From Bacteroides ndongoniae (GTDB taxonomy: Bacteria; Bacteroidota; Bacteroidia; Bacteroidales; Bacteroidaceae): a DNA stretch of 64,000 bases. Positions 8,960 through 16,672 of the stretch are shown in pieces. The stretch's first letter is position 1, and every line of letters starts with the position of its first letter. The stretch is taken from the NCBI RefSeq assembly GCF_900108345.1, contig NZ_FNVV01000014.1:682001-746000 (forward strand), written 5' to 3'. The notes under the pieces were generated by a model. The model had not been told where the DNA came from. It saw only the letters and a list, made by a program, of their open reading frames with translations, and did no database searches. The position numbers were made by a program, and so were the translations under genes.

Positions 8960-9469
8960 ATGGGTATCAAAGTCAAAGCACGCCAGATGAAACTGGCAGT
9001 AGGTCCTTCTGCAGGACAGTATCGGTTTATCATGTTAGCGGACATTTACAGTACGCTGAAAGAAGACAAAGTCATCAGTGAGGCCGCCCTGCGGTCCGGC
9101 ATTTCCAAAGGCACCATCAATGCCACGTGGGAAGCCATTGGCGACGTCATCAAGAGTTGGGCCACCGAAGGCCATTCCGTTCCCATCCCTGGTCTGGGCA
9201 CCATGCGTTTCGGCGTCCGTGCCAACTCCGTGGAAAAAGTAGAAGAGGTCAGCACCTCGCTCATCACCTCCCGCCGTGTCATCTTCACCCCCAGCAGTGC
9301 AATCAAGCAGGAACTGAAGGACACTTCCATCAACATCACCTGTTACGACAAGGACGGTAACGTCATCAAGCAAGTCAACTCGGCCGATGGTGGTACAGTA
9401 GACGAAGATCCCGATGACACTGGCACCGGTTCCGACGGTGGCGGTGAAGCCGAAGATCCGTTAGGCTAA
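8960..9469 (+). CDS. HU-like DNA-binding protein (HU-HIG type)
   Basis: This 169-residue protein has residues 1-125 of the Bacteroides HU-like fold: a beta-strand opening (MGIKVKARQMKL), helices including GISKGTINATWEAIGDVIKSW, then the beta-arm region GLGTMRFGVRANSV and SLITSRRVIFTPSSAIKQEL. The last 35 residues are acidic and Gly-rich (DEDPDDTGTGSDGGGEAEDP), longer than canonical HU (about 90 residues). It probably binds DNA as a dimer and may compact or bend it. It is the third gene of the cassette and is followed 256 bp later by a small hydrophobic peptide gene. A C-rich REP-like hairpin follows the stop. Confidence 0.85.
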   Translation: MGIKVKARQMKLAVGPSAGQYRFIMLADIYSTLKEDKVISEAALRSGISKGTINATWEAIGDVIKSWATEGHSVPIPGLGTMRFGVRANSVEKVEEVSTSLITSRRVIFTPSSAIKQELKDTSINITCYDKDGNVIKQVNSADGGTVDEDPDDTGTGSDGGGEAEDPLG

Positions 9470-9486
9470 GAGAAGCCTCCCCCCAT

Positions 9487-9507
9487 CCCCTCTCCCAAAG
9501 AGAGGGG
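9487..9507. terminator. REP-like hairpin after the HU-like gene
   Basis: An 8-bp perfect stem CCCCTCTC/GAGAGGGG with a 5-nt loop starts 18 bp after the stop codon. It belongs to the same family as the palindromes at 53351, 54701, 56096, 56440 and 63704. It may act as a terminator or 3' stabiliser. Confidence 0.5.
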
Positions 9508-9544
9508 AGCAAGGAGGGGAGATGAAAGTAGGAAGAGTTTAATA

Positions 9545-9720
9545 AGAACCCCTAACCATAAACCCTAAACTATTCAAGTAGTTAAGAAGTTAGAGAAGTT
9601 AAGCCAATACATAGACTCCCCCTAAACTCTCAACCCTAAACCTTAAACCCTCAACACTCAGCCCTAAACCCTCACCCCTAATCCCTCAACTATTAAATTT
9701 TAACTATTAACTTTTAATTC
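9545..9720 (+). repeat. CCCTAAA heptamers and AT-rich repeats upstream of the small peptide gene
   Basis: Repeats of CCTAAAC/CTAAACT, GTTAAGAAGTTAGAGAAGTT and then a second CCCTAAA/CCCTCAA array (about 9620-9690) precede TTTTAACTATTAACTTTTAA. The ATG at 9726 follows at once. No other gene is present in this gap. Confidence 0.75.
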
Positions 9721-9725
9721 TCACC

Positions 9726-9839
9726 ATGTCCGAAACCAAGAAAAAATCCACCTGGGTAACCATCCTCCACGCCATTGTCCAAGCCATCGTTGCCGCCCTC
9801 ACAGCCCTCGGTGTCTCCAGTTGTGCAGCCCTGCTTTAA
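9726..9839 (+). CDS. Smalltalk-like 37-residue hydrophobic peptide
   Basis: This 37-codon ORF starts at the ATG just after the repeat array. The peptide has a basic N-terminus (SETKKKSTW), one hydrophobic segment (about 11-30: VTILHAIVQAIVAALTALGV) and then S-S-C-A-A-L-L. VSSC at 30-33 resembles a lipobox, so it could be a single-pass membrane peptide or a tiny lipopeptide with only four residues after the cysteine. I recall a Bacteroides family annotated 'smalltalk protein' with this composition and place, between HU-like and amidase genes. Function is unknown. Confidence 0.8.
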   Translation: MSETKKKSTWVTILHAIVQAIVAALTALGVSSCAALL

Positions 9840-9852
9840 GAAGCCTCTATGT

Positions 9853-9985
9853 AACTTGAGTTTTTGAGTTTTTAAGTTTTTGAGTTTATGGAGTGTTAGT
9901 TTCAAGTTGAAAGAACATAAAACCTCAAACCTTAAAACCCAAAAACTCAAAAACTTAAAACCTTAAAAACTTAAAACCTCAAAAC
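9853..9985 (+). repeat. A-rich octamer array upstream of the amidase gene
   Basis: TTTTTGAGTTT units (about 9853-9885) are followed by their complement-like ACTCAAAAACTTAAAA units (about 9915-9985). This creates long imperfect inverted repeats and ends 2 bp before the amidase ATG. Confidence 0.75.
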
Positions 9986-9987
9986 CT

Positions 9988-10515
9988 ATGATCCAAGAAA
10001 CCTTCCCCCTCACCGTCGCCGGTACAGAAGTCCCTGATGAACGTACCCTCCTTACTCAAGTAGAGAGCGGTCTGCTGATGGACTCCATCGACTCCGTACG
10101 CTACATCATTCTGCACTGTTCCGCTACCCGTTGCAACCGCGACTATCCGGTAGAACAGCTTTTACGCGATCACAAAGCCCGTGGCTTTCGCACCATCGGT
10201 TATCATTTCTACATCCGTCGGGACGGCAGCATCAGCCAGCACCGCCGCCTGTTGGAAGTCGGAGCCCATTGCCGTCCTTTCAACCGCTGCTCCATCGGTG
10301 TCTGCTACGAAGGAGGTCTGGATGCTGACGGGCACCCCGCCGACACGCGTACCCCCGAACAGACCGAACAGCTGATTCTCCTTTTCCTGAAACTACGGAA
10401 GCTCTTTCCACATGCCCGTCTGGTGGGCCACAGAGACCTGCCCGGCGTCACTCCCAAAGCCTGTCCCTGCCTGGATACAAGGGCGGTGTTCGGATACTTG
10501 GAGAATGAAAAATGA
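9988..10515 (+). CDS. N-acetylmuramoyl-L-alanine amidase (T7 lysozyme-like, Amidase_2)
   Basis: This 175-residue enzyme is expected to cleave the bond between muramic acid and L-Ala in peptidoglycan. The zinc ligands of the T7 lysozyme/PGRP fold are visible: His43 in IILHCSATRC, His148 in LVGHRDLPG and Cys159 or Cys161 in KACPCLD, with the catalytic Lys at 157. GYHFYIRRDGSISQHR at 71-86 completes the fold. No signal peptide is present. The first 30 residues are not part of the fold, so ATG 10078 (MDSIDSVRYIILHC) is an alternative start. It is the last gene of the cassette. With the small hydrophobic peptide upstream the pair resembles a holin-endolysin module, which is inference. Confidence 0.88.
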   Translation: MIQETFPLTVAGTEVPDERTLLTQVESGLLMDSIDSVRYIILHCSATRCNRDYPVEQLLRDHKARGFRTIGYHFYIRRDGSISQHRRLLEVGAHCRPFNRCSIGVCYEGGLDADGHPADTRTPEQTEQLILLFLKLRKLFPHARLVGHRDLPGVTPKACPCLDTRAVFGYLENEK

Positions 10516-10614
10516 ATAATGAATAATTAAAAACGACGTGTCTGCGGGCATTTCACCACGGAGGGCACAGAGGCGCACAGATATTGTATGATAATGAAAC
10601 GCAGATAGACGCAA

Positions 10615-10644
10615 ATTATCGCAGATTATTTATTCTGCGATAAT
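10615..10644. terminator. Bidirectional hairpin between amidase and Rpn nuclease genes
   Basis: An 11-bp perfect stem ATTATCGCAGA/TCTGCGATAAT with an 8-nt AT loop lies between convergent genes. The flanks are T/A-rich, which fits a bidirectional terminator. Confidence 0.6.
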
Positions 10645-10653
10645 CTGTGTTTT

Positions 10654-11598
10654 TCATGGGCGAATATTTTCCACTTCCTCCATAGACAATCCCGTAATGC
10701 GGCAAACATCGTCCACTGTCATTCCCATCTTTATCATATTCTCGGCTATCAACCGCTTTTCTTCATTGCGACCTTCCGCACGTCCTTCCGCACGTCCTTC
10801 CGCACGTCCTTCCGCACGTCCTTCCGCACGTCCTTCCGATAAGCCTCTGCTATGGCCGCGTTCCCAGCCCCGGTATTCCGCTGTTTCGGCTATGCTGTAC
10901 CAGTCACGATAATTTTTCAGACTTCCTTCATAGGCTACACGTTCCTGCTGGGTAAAGCAGGCGATTTCAGCCACACGGAAAAACTTCTCGAAAACCGCTT
11001 CACGTAAGGCTTTAGGACGTTCCATCAAGGCAGGCAAATGACTGATGGCATAAAGCCATTTCTCAAAAAGATTCTCCAGTTCATTTTCCGTCTTGCGAAA
11101 TTTAGGCATTTCCAAATAAATGTAAGTCAGCTTGTCGTAGAATACTTTCATTGTTTTCATATCTACCAACTTGACTTCATGGTGATAGTAGTTCGGATCG
11201 CTGTCATCAAAACTAAAATTCAGAATGCCAATGGTGTACACAGCTTTCAATTCATAGTTCCAGTTCCCCTTGGGACCTTGCTCCCGAATAGGGAAAGTAG
11301 AATAATAGACACTACGATCCTTAAAAAAACGCTGTTCAGCTTTCTGCATCTCTACCAGAAAGCGCTCTCCCTTTTCGTTCACACAATATACATCAAAAAC
11401 AGCTTTTCGTTCTTCTTCGTGTTCACCCAAATGTTCGGTGTTCAAATAGGTCAGATCCTTGATTTCCTCCTCACCCGACAACAACGCATTCAAAAAACTG
11501 ATGAGCAAATCCTTGTTCACCTCGGTTCCGAACAGTTTCTTAAAAGCGAAATCCGTATAGAAATTTACATATCGTTCTTGAAGTCCTTCCAGTGCCAT
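10654..11598 (-). CDS. Rpn-family PD-(D/E)XK nuclease / transposase-like protein
   Basis: This 314-residue protein opens with RYVNFYTDFAFKKLFGTE, the hallmark of the PD-(D/E)XK transposase-like family (PF12784, Rpn group). FDVYCVNEKGERFLVEMQ near 69-86 supplies the D...E-x-Q nuclease core. Rpn proteins in E. coli are DNA endonucleases that promote RecA-independent recombination, and some act in phage defence. Residues 255-282 are a perfect tandem of Glu-Gly-Arg-Ala (12-bp DNA repeat, 10783-10845), a site for length variation by slippage. A small HTH-like tail (DDVCRITGLSMEEVENI) follows. It sits just downstream of the amidase gene in convergent orientation. Confidence 0.85.
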   Translation of the reverse strand: MALEGLQERYVNFYTDFAFKKLFGTEVNKDLLISFLNALLSGEEEIKDLTYLNTEHLGEHEEERKAVFDVYCVNEKGERFLVEMQKAEQRFFKDRSVYYSTFPIREQGPKGNWNYELKAVYTIGILNFSFDDSDPNYYHHEVKLVDMKTMKVFYDKLTYIYLEMPKFRKTENELENLFEKWLYAISHLPALMERPKALREAVFEKFFRVAEIACFTQQERVAYEGSLKNYRDWYSIAETAEYRGWERGHSRGLSEGRAEGRAEGRAEGRAEGRAEGRNEEKRLIAENMIKMGMTVDDVCRITGLSMEEVENIRP

Positions 11599-11766
11599 AG
11601 CTGAATATTTTTTGTTTGAGCAAAGATAGTAAAAGGTAAACGCAGAAGCAAATGAAAACCAAAGTTTTCAATTTAAACTTCATTCACCACGGAGGACACA
11701 GAATTACACAGTCGTTTTTCTTTTTATAGGAGAAGCCATTAGACAGACTACCCTAAACCTTCAACC

Positions 11767-12867
11767 CTAAACCTTCAACACCTCATACATCCTCACCATT
11801 TCCTCTGCCACCTTTTTAGAAGAATACTGTGTTTCTACTAAACGGCGACCGTTACGTCCCATCTGTTCCAGTTCCTTTTCCGATAAATCCAGAAATTCGT
11901 TCAATGCATGAATGGTCGGTTCGGTTCCTATCTCTGTCCACCAGCCACAATGCCAGGTATTCAGTTCCTCCCAGGGAGTACCGGTTGTTGTTATCACAGG
12001 AGTTCCGCAAGCCAAGGCTTCCGCCACCACGATACCGAAATTCTCAGAATACGTAGGCAATACAAACAAATCCGCCTCCCGGAACAATTCCCACTTCCGG
12101 TCACCGTATACCCCTCCGCAAAAATCCACTTTATCTTGGATGTCCAGCTGAAGAGCTTTTTGTCGAAGCTGTTCGATGTATTCCGCTTCCCCTTCACCCG
12201 CAATGCGGACGGTATATCCCTCCAACCGCTCCTTCAAAGCCGCTACAGCCTCCAGCAAGAACTCAATTCCCTTTTTCACATGGATTCTGGAAAGGAACAG
12301 AATCTGTTTTTTCCGCTCCCAACCAGCTTTTATATCAATCTGCTCTACATCAATGCCATTGGCAATTACGGTGATCCGGTTGTTATAACCCAGCTTCAGC
12401 AGATTCTGTTTTTCACTCTCCGCAGTAGCATGCAATCGGTCAGCTTTCACCACTGCCTGTTTCTGATAGAGCCAGAGTGCCGGTACTTTCCTTGTCCAGT
12501 AATGCCGTGCCAAGATCCACGGCTCCAACATGCCGTGCGGACTAAGCACCACCTTATATCCGGCCTGTTGTGCCCACTTTTGTGTCCAAGCACTTTGCGG
12601 CATCCAGCAGCAGTTCACGTGTACCACGTTTGGGCAGGTCTCATCCAGCAGCTTCCGCCATGCCCTCTTCAAAGCACCATATTGCGACAAGCCCGCTGGC
12701 AACGTAACCACCCGTGCGTTCTCTATCGACAGCGGATGTTCCGATGCCACCGTAGCGATAGTCAGGTCGCACAGCTTACCCAATTCTTTGGCAAGTAGTT
12801 GCATGTAGGCACCTACACCGCCGGAGGAGCGGTCGATGCTGGGGATGAAGTGGAGGATGCGCATCAT
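11767..12867 (-). CDS. Family 4 glycosyltransferase
   Basis: This is a 366-residue GT-B transferase. The N-terminus MMRILHFIPSIDRSSGGVGA has the Gly-rich loop of GT4. The donor-binding half holds KKQILFLSRIHVKKGIEFL and the E-x7-E motif in ENFGIVVAEALACGTPV. A reading frame extends upstream to a GTG at 12933, but the ATG pair at 12867/12864 lies directly after the stop of the acyltransferase (12869) and matches the family start. A 112-bp copy of this gene's 5' end lies at 15465-15576. It probably adds a sugar to the capsule repeat. Confidence 0.88.
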   Translation of the reverse strand: MMRILHFIPSIDRSSGGVGAYMQLLAKELGKLCDLTIATVASEHPLSIENARVVTLPAGLSQYGALKRAWRKLLDETCPNVVHVNCCWMPQSAWTQKWAQQAGYKVVLSPHGMLEPWILARHYWTRKVPALWLYQKQAVVKADRLHATAESEKQNLLKLGYNNRITVIANGIDVEQIDIKAGWERKKQILFLSRIHVKKGIEFLLEAVAALKERLEGYTVRIAGEGEAEYIEQLRQKALQLDIQDKVDFCGGVYGDRKWELFREADLFVLPTYSENFGIVVAEALACGTPVITTTGTPWEELNTWHCGWWTEIGTEPTIHALNEFLDLSEKELEQMGRNGRRLVETQYSSKKVAEEMVRMYEVLKV

Positions 12868-13595
12868 ATTAACGTCCCCCCATACAAATTCCATAAATTC
12901 TCGGAAAATGTCTCTTAAAAACGATCCCAACACCTACCCAAATCAATGCAAACAACCACGGACTAGCCAAATAACTAAATGCAAAGCCAAAACTGGAATG
13001 AGGAAAAGGAACTACCAACAATTTCCTTACTACATTCAACGTAGGTTCATGATACAAATAAATGAAAAAAGTAAAACTACAGAAAGTCATCCAGTGTTTA
13101 TGTCTGCCAAGATCAAACGTCGCAGGTACCAGTTTATCATACAGAGTCCAAAAACTTAAGATACCTGACAGTATGATTGGAATTTGCAAATATTCCCAAA
13201 TGAATACTGGAAAAATCATTTCAAGTACACAAAACAATAAAAATACGATAGGAACCCCAAACGATTTAATACCCGAAAATTTATCTAAAAAGCACGCACC
13301 TAATAAAAACCAGAATATGCCATATATTGGTAACACAGGAATGGAGAAATAGTCTAAAACAAAAAATAGTCCGCAAACAATTGCTTTCCCCATCCATTTA
13401 TTCATCACATAGAACAAGGGAGTCAATACCACAATCAATATTAAATCACGTAAAAACCATAAATGAAACGCATATGGAGATCCGTTTCCTGCATCCCAAA
13501 ATAAAAAATAGCCTAACTCAAGCAAAGGCTTTTCAAAGTTTTCAGAAAATCCTTTAGTATTCATAAACCCATCTACTCCGGGAATATATTCCAAT

Positions 13596-14930
13596 TATTA
13601 GTGGTGCGATAAAAACCACATCACTGTAGTTAAACGATTAATTTTAAATCAAATATAAGCGTTCATTGATTTTTTGATTTGAAAATGATTTATTAGTCCT
13701 GTAGTTTCAACATATCAGGATTATGAATCAGGGCAAGTTTGTATTTTCCCAAGTTGTCGAGTATATACCGCGATATCAGTTTGATAAACTCGTAAAGCAA
13801 TATCAAGGAGATTGGCATACCAAAAATCTCAGCAGTTACAGTCACCTCCTTCATCTCCTTTTCGGACAGTTGACGGGATGTGATTCTCTGAGGGATATTT
13901 GTCTATGCCTCGAAGCCCATAACAAGATGCTTTATCATCTCGGCTTTCGTAAGGCCGTGAACCATACCTCATTGTCTCGTGCAAACGAAAGCAGGGATTA
14001 CCGCATCTTTGAAGGGTTGGGCCTTTATTTAATTGACATGCTCAGACCGATATACTCAAATATCCAACTGTCTCAAATTACCATTGATAACGAGATATAT
14101 GCACTTGATTCCACGACCATATCGACCAGTATAAAGCTTGCAACGTGGGCTTTGGGGAAATACAGCAAAGGAGCTATCAAGATGCACACCCTGTTGGATT
14201 TGAGAGGCAACATACCTACCAATATCCATATCACGGACGGCAAGTGGCATGACAGCAACGAACTTGACGCACTGACACCAGAGCCTTATGCTTTCTACGT
14301 GATGGATAAGGCTTATGTTGACTTTAAAGCACTTTTTAGATTTCATCAGGCTCAGTCATTTTGGGTATCACGTCCAAAAGAGAACATGAAATTCGATACT
14401 GTCGAGCAAATGGATATTGCCGATGTCAAGTCTGGCATACTGGAAGACTCCCGTATAAGGGTAACAGGATATAACTCAAGCAAGCTGTATCCCGAAGACA
14501 TGAGATTTGTCCGCGTTTATGACCCTGATAATGACACTATTGTGGACTTTATATCCAACAATTTTGAAGTCAGTGCCTTAGAAATATCCAACTTGTACCG
14601 CCATCGATGGGATATAGAGGTATTCTTCAAGTGGATTAAACAGAACATTACCGTAAAGACTCTGTGGGGATATTCGGAAAATGCTGTCAAAATCCATCTT
14701 TGGGCTGCCATCATATCGTATCTGACAGTGGCAAGAATAAAGGTTGACTGCAACAGCCCATATTCAATCACCGAGGTGGCTACCCTGATTAGAATATCCG
14801 CGTTGGAAAGAACAGACCTGCGGTCGTTGATAACAAAACAAGACTCATCAATCATTTCAAACCAAAATGTCAAAGAACTCTCGTTATTTGGTGATATTTA
14901 AAATCAATGCGATTTTATCGCACCAGTAGT
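13596..14930 (+). mobile_element. IS4-family insertion sequence (about 1335 bp)
   Basis: The element is bounded by a 10-bp direct repeat ATATTCCAAT (13586-13595 and 14931-14940), extendable to 11 bp on one side. Near-terminal inverted repeats share GGTGCGATAAAA a few bases inside each end. One transposase gene fills it. It is complete and lies in opposite orientation to the capsule genes. Confidence 0.92.
13723..14901 (+). CDS. IS4-family transposase
   Basis: This 392-residue protein starts MNQGKFVFSQVVEYIPRYQF (DUF4372-type N-terminus), then the DDE transposase core: first Asp in IYALDSTTIS, second Asp in FYVMDKAYVD, and the YREK block Y-x2-R-x3-E-x6-K in YRHRWDIEVFFKWIK. The C-terminal LIRISALERTDL helix is typical. 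All catalytic residues appear intact, so the enzyme may be active. It would cut and paste the element flanked by the inverted repeats described for 13596-14930. Confidence 0.93.
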   Translation: MNQGKFVFSQVVEYIPRYQFDKLVKQYQGDWHTKNLSSYSHLLHLLFGQLTGCDSLRDICLCLEAHNKMLYHLGFRKAVNHTSLSRANESRDYRIFEGLGLYLIDMLRPIYSNIQLSQITIDNEIYALDSTTISTSIKLATWALGKYSKGAIKMHTLLDLRGNIPTNIHITDGKWHDSNELDALTPEPYAFYVMDKAYVDFKALFRFHQAQSFWVSRPKENMKFDTVEQMDIADVKSGILEDSRIRVTGYNSSKLYPEDMRFVRVYDPDNDTIVDFISNNFEVSALEISNLYRHRWDIEVFFKWIKQNITVKTLWGYSENAVKIHLWAAIISYLTVARIKVDCNSPYSITEVATLIRISALERTDLRSLITKQDSSIISNQNVKELSLFGDI

Positions 14931-15464
14931 ATATTCCAATATTAAATAGAATATTGCAGGAAACAGACAGGCAATCAGATAAGGAATCAACAACGTCCGG
15001 ATTCGCTTTCTTATCTTCATCCATAATTTTGCATACGCTTGAGCGTCATCTTTATCTATACCTTGAAAAAACAAGTAACCACTAATAGCAAAAAACAGTG
15101 GCACAGCACAACGTCCCATCATTCCACTGATGAACTCCTGCAACTTGAAATTGAATGTCATTCCTTGTATTTCATGAGGATAGTCGTGAAAACCGGAATG
15201 AATATATAGGACAAGGATGATGGAGAAGAAAGATAAGAGGCGAAATTTATCGCTGAGATAGGAGGTAATCATATTTATTTTTATTGTTAGTATCTATATT
15301 TATCGTACTCATAAGAAAATCCGCAACAGTTTCTTCTTTTTCGTGATTTGCCAAACACACAACTAATTTACTTTCTAACAGTCTCCAAGGCTTTTCCTAA
15401 CAGAATTGTCTCTACTTTATCTCCTCATGTCTGTCCAATGAACAGCGAAGATCCAATAGAAACA

Positions 15465-15576
15465 TAGCAATAGTCAGGTCGCATAGCTTACCCAATTCTT
15501 TGGCAAGTAGTTGCATGTAGGCACCTACACCGCCGGAGGAGCGGTCGATGCTGGGGATGAAGTGGAGGATGCGCAT
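15465..15576 (-). pseudogene. Duplicated 5' fragment of the GT4 gene
   Basis: These 112 bp match 12753-12864, the first 37 codons of the GT4 gene, with only two differences. The copy starts with ATG 4 bp after the stop of the gene at 15581 and loses homology at 15465. An open frame runs on to 15412 with unrelated residues. It is best read as a remnant left when the acyltransferase gene was inserted between the upstream glycosyltransferase and the GT4 gene. Confidence 0.88.
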
Positions 15577-15580
15577 AGAA

Positions 15581-16672
15581 TTATAATATTGAAATCGCAT
15601 TTTTTACCATATTGACAGGAGTCAGTTCCATTGCTGTTGATTTGGCATTCTGTCCCATTCGAACAAGTTCCTGTATAGAAATTTGTTCTATTGTTTTAAT
15701 ACATTCTTCCACCTGATCAAAAATCATTCCGTTATACGATGGTTGTATATAACTATACTCAACACATTGCTTGGTACACTCAGACCTTTTAAAAGTAAAT
15801 ATTGGTTTACCATAAGCCATTGCTTCAACAATTGACAACCCAACCCATCCCGGTTGATAATAAATATCAGCGATAGAAAACAACTCTCTTTTTATGTCAG
15901 TATCATAAACGGCTCCGAAATCATGTACATTAGTAAACAGACCAAAATCAGGTTTATTTTTCCCAGCACCAATAATGACAAATCCAAACTTCTGTTTATC
16001 AAGCCTTCTTATCGTTTCCAACAATAAATCTGTCCTACGATAATTAGATTCAAAACGGGCACAAAAAATCAATATAATTCTTTCTTTAATCTGATATTTG
16101 ATTTTTAACGCTTCTTTCGATAAAGGACTTTCATAAGAGAGCATTTCCTCTATCCCAGTCAAAGTATTATTTAATGCTACGATCTTTTTTCTTGGGAAAA
16201 CCTTTTGCCACATCTCTCTCTCCTTCTCCATGTAAAGCCACACTCCATCAGAGAGTGCTATCTGTAATCGAAGTTTCCAGTCCGGTTTCTTTTCTTCTTG
16301 CAAATAACGTTTCACGGAAATACCTTGTCCCCATAAAATTATTTTTTTCCGATGAATAAATTTAGTCAAAAGAAGAAACCAGGTTGTAATGTGTGCAAAA
16401 TGAAGCATCAATACAACCGTATTATATTTTTTAGATAAAAAAGGTAAAGGTGAATAAAGCAAAAAGCCTTTTATTTTTTTATTCTGCAAATAGATTAGTG
16501 GATTATTCCCTAATTTAAATCCTTGTTTACTACTTAGCTCCGGATAATTGAATACATAAATATCTGAGTTAATAGAATGATTCAGTAAAAAGAAAAACTC
16601 TTCTCTATAATGAGGGACTTCTGGTTGTAAAATAGCAATCGATCTATTTTTTACATTTTTATCCTTATTCAT
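15581..16672 (-). CDS. Family 4-like glycosyltransferase
   Basis: This is a 363-residue GT-B protein counting from ATG 16672 (MNKDKNVKNRSIAILQPEVP). An upstream in-frame extension to 16768 lies inside the previous gene and is not favoured. RIILIFCARFESNYRRTDLL and ADIYYQPGWVGLSIVEAMAYGKP show the C-terminal donor domain with the E-x-x-E region (IVEAMAYG). The start overlaps the stop of the beta-propeller gene by 8 bp. Sugar specificity is unknown. Base composition is strongly AT-rich. Confidence 0.82.
   Translation of the reverse strand: MNKDKNVKNRSIAILQPEVPHYREEFFFLLNHSINSDIYVFNYPELSSKQGFKLGNNPLIYLQNKKIKGFLLYSPLPFLSKKYNTVVLMLHFAHITTWFLLLTKFIHRKKIILWGQGISVKRYLQEEKKPDWKLRLQIALSDGVWLYMEKEREMWQKVFPRKKIVALNNTLTGIEEMLSYESPLSKEALKIKYQIKERIILIFCARFESNYRRTDLLLETIRRLDKQKFGFVIIGAGKNKPDFGLFTNVHDFGAVYDTDIKRELFSIADIYYQPGWVGLSIVEAMAYGKPIFTFKRSECTKQCVEYSYIQPSYNGMIFDQVEECIKTIEQISIQELVRMGQNAKSTAMELTPVNMVKNAISIL

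Larger units (their letters stand above)
12869..15272 (-). pseudogene. Acyltransferase-3 family gene disrupted by an IS4-family element
   Basis: Two parts, 15272-14931 (114 codons) and 13585-12869 (239 codons), join in frame when the IS and one 10-bp target copy are removed. They restore a 352-residue protein with YLILEY joined to IPGVDG at the junction. Features are LYIHSGFHDYP near 22-32 (conserved His), RCAVPLFFAISGYLFF near 54-69, FHLWFLRDLIL, and about nine membrane spans, as in OafA/WcjG-type sugar O-acetyltransferases. As it stands neither half can make a full enzyme. The frame is otherwise intact, so the insertion looks recent and precise excision would restore the gene. Confidence 0.9.

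Noticed and set aside
8320..9690. CCCTAAA heptamers as telomere sequence
   Set aside because: They are short, internal, degenerate and mixed with other heptamers in a bacterial chromosome. Similar arrays occur in many gaps here.
5454..10515. Complete prophage
   Set aside because: There are no capsid, tail, terminase or integrase genes in the cassette.
12868..12933. Longer GTG-started N-terminus of the GT4 gene
   Set aside because: The extra residues lie inside the upstream acyltransferase frame, and the family start MRILHFIPS is preceded by its own ATG.
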